Source of the DNA: Diphasiastrum complanatum
Lineage: Eukaryota; Streptophyta; Lycopodiopsida; Lycopodiales; Lycopodiaceae
NCBI GenBank assembly: GCA_029204225.1
Contig: CM055115.1
Location: 10,402,726 to 10,466,725 of the forward strand
Length of the DNA: 64,000 nt
Reading direction: 5' to 3'
Below are positions 1 through 11,231 of the stretch, one piece after another. The translations under genes were made by a program, and so were the position numbers. The notes below the pieces were generated by a model that had not been told where the DNA came from, searched no databases, and was given only the letters and a program-made list of their open reading frames with translations. Every line of letters starts with the position of its first letter. The first letter of the stretch is position 1.

Positions 1-1496
1 TCCCATCTGTCAATGATCATGATCTGCATCAATCGCTCAGTATGCAGCCTCCACAAATATTAATCAAAGTACTTAATGCAACAACGTTTGGTCAATCAAA
101 ATTTGGAGCTCTGAGACTCTGCCCATATCAGCTCTTGAGCAGGAGTTGACTTAACCAGTAATCCATTGTTCTCATAATCAAAGTACCATTCCCCTGAAGC
201 TCTACGTACTTGGGTGATCAATACTCTCAGAAACAGGATATTCAACAGTACTGACGTTACTTAGAGTAAATGAGATGCCTTCAACTACATATCTCTCCAT
301 GAACATATTGAAATCTACCACACTCTCCATCTTTGATATGTGTTGGCTCTGTGACAGTGATTTTGTCAGATCAACTCAAGAAATTATCAAACACAACGAT
401 CAGTTGCACGATCCTTTCGGCTCTCATGAAAGGAAAGTTGGTCACCATCACCCTCAACAAATTATGTAAAGAGGGAATATCACCATCGCAGAGCCGAAAG
501 GAAAGTTGGTCACCATCACCCTCAACAAATTATGTAAAGAGGGAATATCACCATCGCACCTCTGCAAGGCTATTGGATAAAACAAACATGAAAGCATAAT
601 GATATGACAAAAACAGAGCTGGTTCTCGATCTGGTTCTGTTTGCGTGAGGCTGGCCATGCATGTATATCTATCAACGGATGATGGCCCAACCTTTCGATT
701 TTTCATTTCATCCTACCCTTTGACCATTCAACATTTCATTTTCAAGGGTTCATGTAGACTTTTTTGGATTTGTGCCATGTGGACTCTTAAATAGCATTGA
801 AGAGTGTGGATAGGGCCAATGGGCACCCATGACCAAAGTACATGGCCCATGTGCGTCAATGTTCTCATCCAATAGAAATGTCCCATTTGTTAACATGAGT
901 CAAGGTCTTATGCCCGGTATTTCAAATTCTGTCAGCATCCTTTTAAATTCGGACAAGTCTGAAGGTTTTGCCCATTTTGGTCCCATGGCCCAATGTCCTA
1001 GTGTGATATTTGATACTTGTAGTGCCCAATTTTCTGGTGATGGTATTTCTCATTCGGCTTTTAATTGACGTTTTTGGTCCAAAAAGATCAGTTGGAGAAG
1101 AATGTTGGTCTTTGTCAAAAATTCTTGACACTTTTTAAAATCCAGGTGCTCGAAAATAATGGCCAGTCTCTAATTTCCACATAGGCTGGATGAAAGGAGA
1201 ACCTGAAAAAAAGTCTCAAACATCATATTATATTAATATAAAATTCGGTTACATTGGCAATCCACCGAAAATTCGGCAAGATCATGGATCAAAACAGAAA
1301 TTACACAGCCATTTCTAAGGCTGATTTAGTTATCAAGCCTCTCGGTAGTCCATTTTGGGTGGACTGGGACCCCTTTGGCTATGGCTATACGGGCCAAAAT
1401 TTTTGCCGGTCACAAGTAAGTAGCATATTTGATGAAATAGCATGTCATTTCTTCTCTAGTTTAGCCCGATTTATCATGTCAACAAATCGGCTAACA
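1..1496. mobile_element. Giant LTR, 3' portion (copy A)
   Basis: This is the right-hand third of the same giant LTR seen complete at 8804-13317 and 39697-44000. It ends in GGCTAACA at 1496, the terminus shared by the other copies. It is followed at once by GTTAT and gene X sequence, exactly as at 44001, so it shares one insertion event with copy E. The left part lies outside the window. Confidence 0.85.
428..563. repeat. 68-bp tandem duplication inside LTR copy A
   Basis: A 68-bp unit beginning GAAAGGAAAGTTGG occurs twice in a row (428-495 and 496-563). The other LTR copies carry it once, so the duplication happened in this copy after it was copied. It creates a spurious ORF. Confidence 0.85.
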
Positions 1497-2395
1497 GTTA
1501 TTCACACTGATATTGGACAGCTACAATATCGAGGTAGAACTACAAAAGATCTAGTTGATAGTGGGATTTTCTTTTATGAATCAATGTACATTCTTGATAC
1601 AAAAGGAAATTTTGGACAAATAGTACCAATTCCATTACCTAGTTTTGAAAGTGATGAATGGATTGCACCAGATGCTACGGTTTCAAAATCATCTTGTTGC
1701 AAGATATATAATGATGTAAAAAATTCATTAAAAATGAGCACAAGCTCAAAAACAGTCATACTGAGTTGGTTTATTTTCTTGAATATATGTGTGGATTTCT
1801 TTTCAAGTGTCAATGTACACAAAATTCCATCGATGTTTGTATGCAAAAATTTATCAGATAGTTTATTATCTGAACTTATGGATGAAGGCTGGGACAAGAG
1901 ATCAGATGGAGAAATAGAATGCAAAATTAAAATATCTTCCATGTGCTTCTGTTATCAAATTGAAAAACAAATGTTGAGCTTATGCTTCCATTATCAAAGA
2001 TGGAAAAAAAATAAAGGTAAATGGGTGCTACTTGATCAAGACTTGGAAGCTAGTGGCCATTCAAAACAAAAAAATATTGATACTATATACAATGATGTCG
2101 TTTTGACGTGTGTTGAGATGGAAGAAGATTGGAGTCTAAATTACATCAAGCGGGAACTATTGCTCCTACAAGATGATGTACTTTCAGACTTCAAATTCAT
2201 TTTCAATGGTAAACTCGTAAGTAACTGTAAACACTCGATCTTTTATGAATAGTTTCAATCAAAACTTTCTAATACAATCTCTGTACTAATTGTAACTCAC
2301 TTTGTATTAGTTTTATGCAGGTACGTAAAAGACATGAGCTCGAGACCAAATGCAGAGATATTGGCGAAACAATCCAACTTATGGAAGAACATTGA
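1497..2395 (+). pseudogene. Gene X, 3' exons, copy 1 (unknown protein)
   Basis: I do not recognise this protein. An open frame of 240 codons runs from the LTR border at 1497 to a splice donor (CTC|GTAAGT) at 2216/2217. A 104-bp intron ends in TTTTATGCAG at 2320. The second exon (2321-2395) stays in phase and stops at TGA 2393-2395 after a short charged tail ending QLMEEH. The protein is rich in Cys, aromatic and acidic residues, with a central segment containing CFCYQIEKQ and HYQRWKKNKGKW. I see no signal peptide or clear transmembrane segment. The 5' part of the exon is replaced by the LTR, and an apparent start further upstream lies inside the LTR and is not real. The fuller, also broken, copy is at 36600-44897. 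Most differences between the two copies change the amino acid, so constraint is probably lost. Confidence 0.6.
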
Positions 2396-2599
2396 GATTC
2401 ACTATCAGCAAATACATGCCAATCATCATGTCTTTTTATCAATATAGAAAATTTCATTCCAGTATTACACTATGGACACAACTTGATTGTAAGAATCTAT
2501 ATTGATATCAATAAAAGAAACCCATAAACGGGTTGTTTACAAGTATTAGAGGTTTCACTCTGATATCATGATGGAATAAGATAAAGAAGTAGTGAAATA

Positions 2600-3590
2600 G
2601 CTCTGATACCATGTCGGAAATAGGTTAGATAATTGTAGCGGAAACTTCCTACTTCTGGTGCATGACTATGCCTATAAAAAATTGAACAAAGTAGTAGTGA
2701 TGGGAATCACATTCAATCTTTAGCAACTAACTTTGAAATCGCTAGATACTAAGTGATTACTTAGCCAAACATGAAGTATTGAATTCTCAAACAATTTTAT
2801 CAGTTACAAAGGAAATATAGAGATGCATGCATTCTGACAAATTTTGAACGCAATAAAAGACAGGTATTGATTCATAAAAACAAACTCAGATGCTAATGAG
2901 TGCAAAACATTAGCAGATAGAAACCGCGCACTCTAAGGTGTCTCTGAGTAACTCAGGATAAGTCTGATAACAAGCAGCTATGCTGATAAGCAACAACGCA
3001 ATAGCAACTCTAAACCTGAGCTAGAATGCTCAAGAGAGTTCAAGCTTAAAAGCTTGATAGAGAGCTAACTTGCAATACTTGCTGATATTAAACTGCTTAC
3101 ATTAAAACTGTATGAATATGATTGCCTATTTATACTAAGAAATTAGGTCGTCAATTGCAATTGCCAGCTGGCTGGTATCCACTGGCATCCATCCGGTTCC
3201 TTGTCATTGATTGCTGATAAGCGGTGAAATTGGCTATAAACGTTTTGTCTACATAAATGAACCAAATTGTCACTTCTGCAAAAATGAACTAAAACAGCCA
3301 TAGGCAACACTGTCGTAAAAGGCGATAGTATCGGGATTTTGCAAAAAACATGGCAATGCCTTAAAAACTGATTTAGGATTGCCCTACACTTTGCCAGAGT
3401 CATTTCCTTAACTTTTGAGGCTCTTTGGAGAAAACAAAAAGTGCAACATTTTGTCAAGTGAAAAATGTGATTTTGCATATTTGCTTGCAAATCCTGACAG
3501 GCAAAAAAATGCGAAAAGGTGAATTGCATATTTACACGAGATTCCTGATAGGCAACTACTTTACCAAAAATGAAAAACCGAACCAGCACT
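2600..3590 (-). mobile_element. Ty1/copia 5' LTR plus primer-binding site, truncated
   Basis: On the - strand the plant copia primer-binding site TGGTATCAGAGC is at 2600-2611, directly after an LTR end CCGACA (LTR begins at 2612 in + coordinates). A reverse TATA-like TATAAATA lies at 3127-3134. Only about 60 bp of internal sequence remains before gene X flank. The far LTR end is uncertain; 3590 is approximate. Confidence 0.55.
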
Positions 3591-3700
3591 AAGGTAAAAC
3601 TCCGTGTATTTCCTGACAGGTGAGAAAGTCGAAGTGAGAGAAAATGAAATGCGACACTGTGGTGAAACTCCGTGTAATTTTGCAGATTGTCTAAAAACAC
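3490..3700. repeat. Short degenerate repeats in LTR/U3-like DNA
   Basis: The motif TCCTGA(C/T)AGG recurs near 3492, 3543 and 3609, spaced about 50-67 bp, and AAACTCCGTGTA recurs near 3597 and 3665. A TATA-like ACTATAAAAG near 3715 follows. The stretch from about 3640 resembles 51047-51110 downstream of gypsy G2, so it is probably LTR/U3 of this gypsy family. Confidence 0.45.
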
Positions 3701-4230
3701 TTGTAAAACTGTAGACTATAAAAGAACTGGGAAAAACCTCAGAACCGAATAAAACAATGGATGAAGATTAAAACCAATTAGTCGATTTGTGAGAAGGAGA
3801 ATAATCCAAGAGCCAGTCCTACCCTAGCTATATTTGTGTCAGATTCTCAGTCTTAGAGTTTGACGAAGGTTATTTCCATAGAATTTGTCAGAAAAGTTTG
3901 ATCAGAGAGTTTGTTTTACCAAATATACCACTGTTGAACCTTCGTTGAGTCAGCCTTCGTCTAAGGAACCTTCACCAGTTCTAATTTAAGGTTCTGATTT
4001 TCCATATCAAGACTTTGTCAAATTTTGGGTCAAATCTTATTTAGTTTGATTCTGATTTTGAGTATTTTTTCATTTTGAGAAGTATCGATCAGTTGATCTT
4101 AGGTATCTTTTTAATGATATAGGAATCCGATTCTTTTCAAGTGGAAGAGATCTAGCAGAATTAATCTGAGATAGTTTTGATTGAAAAATCTAGATCCAAT
4201 CTCATTGTCTACTTGATCTAGTATGTAATA
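3700..4230 (+). other. 5' leader of gypsy G3
   Basis: No gene. AT-rich leader between the putative TATA (about 3715) and the gag start at 4231. The segment with GAAGGAGAATAATCCAA matches the LTR-like sequence after G2 pol. I could not place an exact LTR end or primer-binding site. Confidence 0.4.
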
Positions 4231-5835
4231 ATGGAAACCCCTGGAGGTGCTCCTCAGAAAGTTAATCCAATCATTGTTAGGAGAGCACCCCGTTTGAATC
4301 TACCCAAATACAATGGATTAATAGATCCAATCAAATTTCTTCAGATCTATTTTGAATCTTGTGAAGTCTATGGTGAAGTTTTTCCCCATGATAAACTTAA
4401 GCTTTTTTCTATGGCCTTAATTGGTGCAGCACAAGATTGGTACTATAATCAAGATGAAATTGAGAATACAGATTGAGAGACTATCAAACGAGCCCTTATC
4501 ACACGGTTCAAACCTTGGAAGTTTATGGAAGACCCTTTCCTACTTCTAAGTAAAATTAAAATGGGGAAGCGGGAAATGGTTTGAGATTACATTGAACGGG
4601 TAAAACGACTTAGATATGAGTGCAAACCTGAGCTGATCAATGAAAATGCCATGATTATGTGATTTTTGTCAGGTCTACCTAAAAGGATCATATGTGAGCT
4701 AAAACGCCATAATGAGTACGCAATTTTGCAAAATGCTATGGATGATGCAGTACAAGAGGAGGATGAAGATTTAGACGATGAGCCGAATATTAGTATGTTG
4801 CCTTATACAGCAGGGCAGACCACTACGACATCCACCACTATTGCATCAACGAATGTCAATGCTACTACAGAGATGATGCTCAATGAGTTTGAGAAACTTG
4901 GAAAGAACCAGCAGAAACAGATGGAAAAGTTGCAGTCGCAATTTGATGAGAAGATCGAAGCATTGGAAGATTTCAATGGACAAGCAAACAAGAAACCTGA
5001 GAAGTTTGCTAAGACTTTTCATACGAAGAAAAATGTTTGGTGTTCTATTTGTATGGAAAATCACACAGTAAATGAGTGTCCTCAATTGAAAAAATGAATG
5101 AAAATCAGTATATGCCATTTGTGTAATTTGCCTGATCATGAGACTGCCTTTTGCAACTTCAATACTCATATAATTCAGCAACGGTATGCCTAGATAGGAT
5201 ATCGAAAACCACATTATGGAGAAAATCCAACAGCTAGACCTCGTCAATCTGCTCTTGGATACCCGGAACGATTAGTCTTACCTACCCCACCAAAGCACCC
5301 CACTCCTCCTTCCAATTTGATGGAACCAGAATCTTAAAGAGGTACCAAGCAATGGAATTATAGTAATGATCATAAAGGTGGATCTTCAGAATAGTATGCT
5401 ATTTATGCTATCGCGCAACAACAAGCATCTAGGAACTGGACCAGAGCACCACTTGGATGCTTTGCATGTGGAGAAAATCACAGAGTTGCAGAATGTCCAA
5501 ACAAAGACAAATTTGTAAATTTGATAACAATCAAGCAAAGACCAACAGCTCAGAACAAACCAAGTGTACCCTTGATGGTGGTTACCAGAGCACAGAAGCA
5601 GAAAGAACTTGTAGCAATTCTAGTACCTACTGATTCTATACCATTAACTGATATACAACAACATCTGGAGTCTATCCAAATCTTCATGCAGAAAAAAAGA
5701 AGATATCAGGATATGAGCCAGTGTATTAAACATTTGCAAGAAGAAGAGGAGCTTGAAGCTGCTAGAGCAACAACCAAAGTTCATTCTTCACCAGTACAAC
5801 CACCGAACAATCCACGCATGGATATGAATGCTTAG
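4231..5835 (+). pseudogene. gag: Ty3/gypsy G3 gag (nonsense-riddled)
   Basis: This is a retrotransposon capsid/nucleocapsid. The N-terminal part has the gypsy gag pattern (APRLNLPKYNG, then ALIGAAQDWYY). A coiled, Gln/Lys-rich stretch follows near 4880-4990. Three Cys-His knuckles come next, near 5040 (CSICMENHTVNEC), 5116 (CHLCNLPDHETAFC) and 5460 (CFACGENHRVAEC). The first and third have three residues between the second Cys and His instead of four. All pieces lie in one frame with no frameshift, broken by eight in-frame stops (4474, about 4582, about 4660, 5095, about 5191, about 5335, about 5389, 5833). Each stop is one C-to-T or G-to-A transition from a Trp, Arg or Gln codon. The element is non-functional. 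Confidence 0.8.
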
Positions 5836-6262
5836 TTGCATCATCATGAAGAACCCTTCAAGATGACTGAACCGGAAGCACCGCAAACAGAACTGCTCAT
5901 GAATATTTTTTCTAGTAAGATCAATATTTCATTGGGAGAGTTCCCAAAGTTGGTTCCAAAAGCAAAAAAAGTATCAGCGCAAAAGTTAACTCAAGTTGAA
6001 CCAAAAGTCCATCAAGAACCACTTTTTTGTGTCGGATTTGAAGAATCTAATAAAGTACTCCATGTCGGAGCAGCTTGGGAAAGTGAACAAAAAAATATCA
6101 CCCTGCCAATACAGCATAGGCAATTTTTTAAAGAAGTAGCCGTGATAGATGGCGGTTCGGGAGTTAACCTGATTTCTACAAAGCTATGTGCAAAATGGGG
6201 CCTTACAAAGATAAAACCTGCGACTTCTGCTATTAAGTCAATGAACTTGCCAATTGTCGCCA
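5836..6262 (+). pseudogene. Ty3/gypsy G3 protease region
   Basis: Continues the gag frame into an aspartic protease with active-site motif VIDGGSGVNLIS near 6150-6185, a D-G/S-G variant of the usual D-T/S-G-A. The domain is cut near 6262. Beyond that the sequence is the reverse complement of a copia protease region, so the last residues of the apparent ORF to 6351 do not belong to this protein. Reverse transcriptase and RNase H of G3 are absent; the element resumes at its integrase near 8200. Confidence 0.7.
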
Positions 6263-7338
6263 AGGTGAATGTACTTCTTGGCACTATATGGTGTATAGGA
6301 CTCGAAACAACCAATGAGGCTGGTCATATGCTGAGTGGCACCAGAATCTAGGAACCAAGAATTGTCGTTGGATGCTCCTTGATGGTTGGTCATGAAGGCA
6401 TCATGATCAACTTAGTGAATGAGTTGTGAAACTTGTGTAGCTGCATTGACTACTTGATTTGATTGTCCCTTGTTGTTATTCTTTGCTTGTAGTATTCAGA
6501 AGTCTTGAATCTCATGGTTGTTTCTCTTGGAGTATCTACAAATTTGATTGTTCTTTGTGCTGTGTTGGTTTGTGGTCTTGCTTTGATTGCTTCGGGCCTT
6601 TCTTCTTCTTCTGCTTAGTCGTGCCTTTGTTGGTGTACCTCGGAATGAGAATTAGTTGAGGAACTAGAAGATTCGTTTCTCTGCATATCTTTCTACAACA
6701 ATATGACTCTTGAAAGAGTCAGCTCTGGATGCATCGTGATGATCATCACCTAGCTGTCATATGAGCTTGGCAAGATTGTAAGCAGTTGCATTAATGTGTC
6801 TTGATTGTCTATGACAGATCTGACAATGGCCATTTGCTTCAACAGGTTCTTGAATTCGTTGATGTGATTCTATAGAGAATCGCCATTCGCCATCTTGAGG
6901 AAGTACAGTTTCTTCCTGAGATGTAGCTCGGAAGGTATATCTCACACGTCATATAATGTGCTCAAGGTGTCCCAGAGCTTTCATATGGAGATTGCTACTT
7001 CGTCAGCTTCGGGTATTCCCTCTGCACCTATAGCATCATACAACTCCTTAGCCATTAGCACGATTCTCATCTTAAAATTCCATAGATGGTAATTAGCTCC
7101 ATCAATCTTGACCATGATAGGACTGGATTTCCCTTGGGATTCCAATTGGGAAAATTAGTCTAGGTGATAGGAGTAACTATCAGTGACTTAAGTATGAAAA
7201 TTTGGTGCTAAATTATAGAACAAGATGACAATCACTCTATTGGCTAGTAGAGTCTTGTTTCTGTGGAAGCTTATCAGGCTATAGAAATCGCTTTGAAATG
7301 GAACCACTTAAGGAATTGGAGAGGTTCTGATATCTTTC
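6262..7338 (-). pseudogene. Ty1/copia M1 gag-protease remnant
   Basis: Reading the - strand from the primer-binding site, a copia gag (UBN2-type) is recognisable between about 7140 and 6460: KIDGANYHLWNFKMR near the start and the helix LTILPSSYDS later. A protease motif WFLDSGATQHM follows near 6350-6320. Several stops and frame changes break it, and the element ends abruptly near 6262 inside G3. Integrase, reverse transcriptase and RNase H are missing. Confidence 0.7.
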
Positions 7339-7350
7339 GCTCTGATACCA
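7339..7350 (-). other. Copia primer-binding site (M1)
   Basis: TGGTATCAGAGC on the - strand, complementary to the initiator tRNA-Met as in most plant copia elements. It directly follows the LTR end ...CCGACA. Confidence 0.8.
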
Positions 7351-8160
7351 TGTCGGATAAATAGATGAAATGGGAGGATCAATCCCTTCAAATTCTCTAA
7401 GTGCATGCACTATTGGTGGCTTAGTAGGCAAACACAAGAACATAATAATTTTAGAGCTTCCAATGCATGGTGGTAATAGAAGCGAAGAGCAAATAACCAG
7501 ACAAATCAATTAGATGGCCAGACAAAAAATAGAAAAGCATTGCAGTATTGACACAAATCTGAACACAAAGCTAATCACAATCTGTAAAAGGTTATGAACC
7601 TATTATTGACAATCTATCTAAAAGAAAGAATCAACGCGTAAAAGCATCTACAATGTCTATCTACCGTGTTACAAATTATACTCCATCCTCTCAATCTATA
7701 TACAAATTTTTTAGGTGTGCAGATGAAGAAGGTACAAAAGTGTTTGTGCCGTCTGTAGGAGATTGTTTGTCCAATGCCTTAGAAAATCGTCTATCCAATG
7801 CCTTAGAAAATCGTTTGTAGGGTACCTTCGTCTTTCTGTAAGGGCACCATCGTCATTTGTCTTCGCAAAAAATACGAAGGTGGGACTTTGTCATATTTTT
7901 TTCGCCTGCTAAATCTCCTTGTATTTATGTAGACTATGCAACTGTCGTATTTTTGGCTTGCCAGAAATCGTGAGTAAAAATGCAGCAGCATGAATGGAGG
8001 CAAAATAACATAGGATTCAGGAGAGTAGAGAAAATAAATCCAACATCCTGGAGGCGAGATTATTGTTGTCAGGATTGGTAAATTTTGTTGTTGATGCCCT
8101 CCATCATTTGCTAGCACAATTTATTAAGGAATGGTAGTTGTTGTAATAGTGGAGCATACC
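7351..8160 (-). mobile_element. Copia M1 5' LTR
   Basis: Begins (in + coordinates) with TGTCGGATAAATAG next to the primer-binding site. Contains a short direct repeat around CCTTAGAAAATCGT at about 7773-7818. A 100-bp piece (7420-7520) recurs at 26733-26835. The outer end is not sharply visible; gypsy integrase sequence resumes by about 8200. No gene is present here. Confidence 0.5.
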
Positions 8161-8199
8161 CTGGAGAAAGCCGTGCATTTGCCAAAGCTCCTCAGTTAT

Positions 8200-8803
8200 A
8201 TCCTTAACCCATGAAGGTATTGGAACTGGTCATTTCTCTTCCAAAACAACTGCCAAAAAAATCCTCTTGGCAAGATTTTGGTGGCCAACTATCTTCCAAG
8301 ATACCACCACTTACATAAAGGCTTGTTATGTCTATCAACAGACAAATGTTTTTAGAAAAACGGCCAACTATATGCCTTTACACCCTGTCACAACTGATCA
8401 AGCTTTCCAAAAATGTGGGATTGATTATCTTGAACCAATTAGTCCCATTGCTAGACACACTCAATCTAGATATGTCATAGTGGCTATAGATTATTGTACC
8501 AACTAGAGCTGTTCACAATGCTGATGATCGTTCTACCCCAAAATTTCTCTACAAACAGGTTATCGTGCATTTCAGATGTCCTCTAGAACTTATAAGCGAT
8601 AGTGACAGTCATTCCCTTAACTCTATCATAACATTTCTACTTTCAAAGTTATTTGTGGTACATCACAAAAGTTTTCCATATTATCCATGATGCAATGGTC
8701 AGGCGGAATCCACCAATAAAATATTATGTTGTATTCTAACCAAGGCCGTCGAGTCTAGCCGATCCAATTGGGAACTGAAACTTCACGTTGCTCTATGGGC
8801 CTA
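8200..8803 (+). pseudogene. Ty3/gypsy G3 integrase, truncated
   Basis: Decayed gypsy integrase. The His-Cys region ends in WWPTIFQD...CYVYQQTN, where the second zinc Cys has become Tyr. The core follows with GIDYLEP (first Asp), a D near 8604 in a SDSDSHS context, and the Glu in QAESTNK near 8705. Stops and frame changes separate these. The C-terminal part is lost where a giant LTR begins at 8804, just after the conserved LWA(Y) codons. Its 5' half is separated by copia M1. Confidence 0.7.
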
Positions 8804-9064
8804 TGTTACAGCATTTCCCACTCACGGGATCAAAGCTAAGTGGAAAACAACATAACAAGATATGCACCACTATGTGTTCAGTGTCATGTTGTTACGAGAA
8901 TGGTCGTACACGTCTCAAACACAAACCTAACTAGGGGATCCCTGACATGTTTTATCGACCAAGCCGTACCTCTATAGCTAATAGAGGTTTTCCAGGACAC
9001 TAGAGACATAGCCTATAAAGGGTTATACTCACATCCTCAGTCTTCTTGAAACTCACGACCTGCA

Positions 9065-9754
9065 CTAATGATATCTTGCTCGCTTGCGAAGTTCCAGAGC
9101 TACCTCCTCCTCATATTCTCCATGAGGATCTCTTCCAGAATCCTTGATGATATCATTTAAGTTCTCTAACACATACTCTAGCAACGGATCGGGAAGCCCT
9201 AGATGCAATTCAGTATATTGGGTAAAGGATCCTCCTAACTCTTTCCACGTAGAATCTTCACTCAACTCATACAATACAAGGGAACTAGAGTCGGCATTAT
9301 GTCTAACTCTGAATAGTCTATCTCCAACTAGGAGATGTCTATGGAAATTCCTGGAATAGAAATAATGATAAACCCTTCCATTTCTACTCAACTGGCAGAA
9401 GTCACCTGTTAGAGGTAGCTATCCCAATCCTAACCCAGTCATAACAGTCCAGGCCTAGATCTCATCCTAATAGCACTTTGAAGTTCTATGGAGCGTGTTG
9501 CTACCAAGACCCATGAGTCATTCATTCTAATGTACACGGATGTTTTGACTCTAAATCCCTCATTATCAACTTGAATGGCTAAATCCCCAGCCCTTACAAT
9601 TCCAATGGTGGTGTCTAATGATATCAGTTCTAGTGAAGCCCATCCAATTATTTCGACTACGCGGCAATACCTCCTTGGGTTTGAGGTGTAGGCCATATAC
9701 TAGTTGACTGCTTCTCTGACATGTCAAGCTCTCAATATAACTAACACCCCTCAA
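9065..9754 (-). other. ORF tracts in LTR near one terminus (unknown)
   Basis: Two adjacent - strand frames, 9439-9696 (85 codons) and 9065-9391 (108 codons), recur with few changes in LTR copies at 21317/20936, 25355/25604 (inverted) and 40332/40012. The second has a repeated hydrophobic/aromatic pattern (VYHYFYS, HLLVGDRLFRVRHNA) and an acidic-basic tail ending KRARYH. No known family is recognised. They may be a captured host gene segment or chance ORFs kept because the copies are young. No start context or splice signals secure a protein. Confidence 0.3.
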
Positions 9755-11231
9755 TCAATAATCATTCACATAAACATCTATGCATGTGTGGGCTTCCAAC
9801 ATTTCAAGAAGAGGATCAGAATACAAACATCGCTAGTCCTACCATAATCTAGCAGTGGTAATATGCAGGGCTCTGGAGTTGCTAGGATCTCTGCTAATCT
9901 AGCAGCACCAAAGATGGACACAACCGTTGTTGGTACATTATTTTCAGGCCTGTAAGGATGTTGATATACATATAAGGTGTAGCAGTGTATGGAATATTAG
10001 GACCTATGGGAGGGCTTGGACGAAACATTCTCAATGCTTATTGTCATTAGGTAGTGAATCATGGCTCTATTATATGACCCTTTCCCAAAGTATTCGTTAA
10101 GTACACCCCTTCCATCTAAATAGTCATAGGAGCTATTCAAGTGTAGCGTGCAATTCCCCAACCATCTTGGTTAGTAGATGGCTGACAGTGAATAGTCAAG
10201 AACCGTGTGTTCCAACGGGTTATCTTGACTATTGTGGTTCTAGATGAAGACCGACAATAGGTTTGTTCTTAACTCATGTAGTGTGTTCCAACCACAGAGA
10301 GCTTAACCTCACTCCTATGTTGCAAGGAGACGAGGATGACTTGCTCAATTCATTCATGACATTCACTCAAGCAACAATCCTTAAAGGCTTTCTCCATGCA
10401 TTCAGACAAAAGGCAATCATTCTGAGCAAACTAGCAATCTTGTTAGAGTCTAAAACTATCATCACCTCAAATCACAACTATCCTGAATTTAACTTTCTCT
10501 TGAGACATACACTGTCTACGAGTTATTTTAGCATGCTATAATCTTTCTTTATGAAGACATGGAAGTAAACAGTATGCATTAAAGATTTTTCAATATGAGG
10601 TTGTAATCACTTCTGCGACATCTATGACATACACAATTGCATCATCTATCACAGATTGAATACGCAGGTAGCAGAGTGTGAGAACAAGATGAGGAAACTT
10701 ACATGTTTGGTTCTCTTCTCAGGTCTCGTCCAGCTCCAGCCCGCAGGAAATCAGAGACCAATCATGCAAAGGTTAGGCTTCCGGGAGTGTGTAGTGTTGC
10801 TGGAGTTCACCTTGTAGACACCAAGAAGTGTTGCTCCTAAGTGCAGACTGGTTGCCAGAATGACTGATAGCCATGCAGGATCCAAAGTGAGCTCATGCAG
10901 TTCATGGGCAGCTTGATATCGGCTTCCTCATCAGTCTTCTACAAACTGTGTTTAGGAAGTTTCAATCGACAAAGCAACAGAGACAACATCCTTCGATTGC
11001 TCCATAGCAGACAACAATGACAACTCTATTTCAATGATGGCTCTTCAACGATAATCAGACATACATTCTCAATGGGTCCCCATATCAGTGATGGAGTTAA
11101 CATTTGCTCAAATCAGTCCTAGGATTTGGAATTATTCTCACTCAGGATATCCATTGCTAATAGCGATTCCTCACTGGTTTTAGTAGCCTGATAACAAAGC
11201 TCTCACTCTCTCATAGACCGATGTTTGATCT

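Larger units (their letters stand above)
1..2540. repeat. Segmental duplication of 42606-45042
   Basis: The whole stretch, LTR tail plus gene X 3' end plus its downstream flank, matches 42606-45042 with only scattered differences. Similarity stops on both sides after a GGGTTGTTTAC motif. Since both copies contain the same LTR/gene junction, the LTR insertion came before the duplication. Confidence 0.85.

Noticed and set aside
1254-2252. A 332-codon ORF reading through the LTR end into gene X
   Set aside because: It starts with TTG and its first 81 codons are giant LTR sequence. Only 1497 onward belongs to gene X.
7803-8117. A 104-codon - strand ORF
   Set aside because: It lies within the copia M1 LTR and has no protein-like features.
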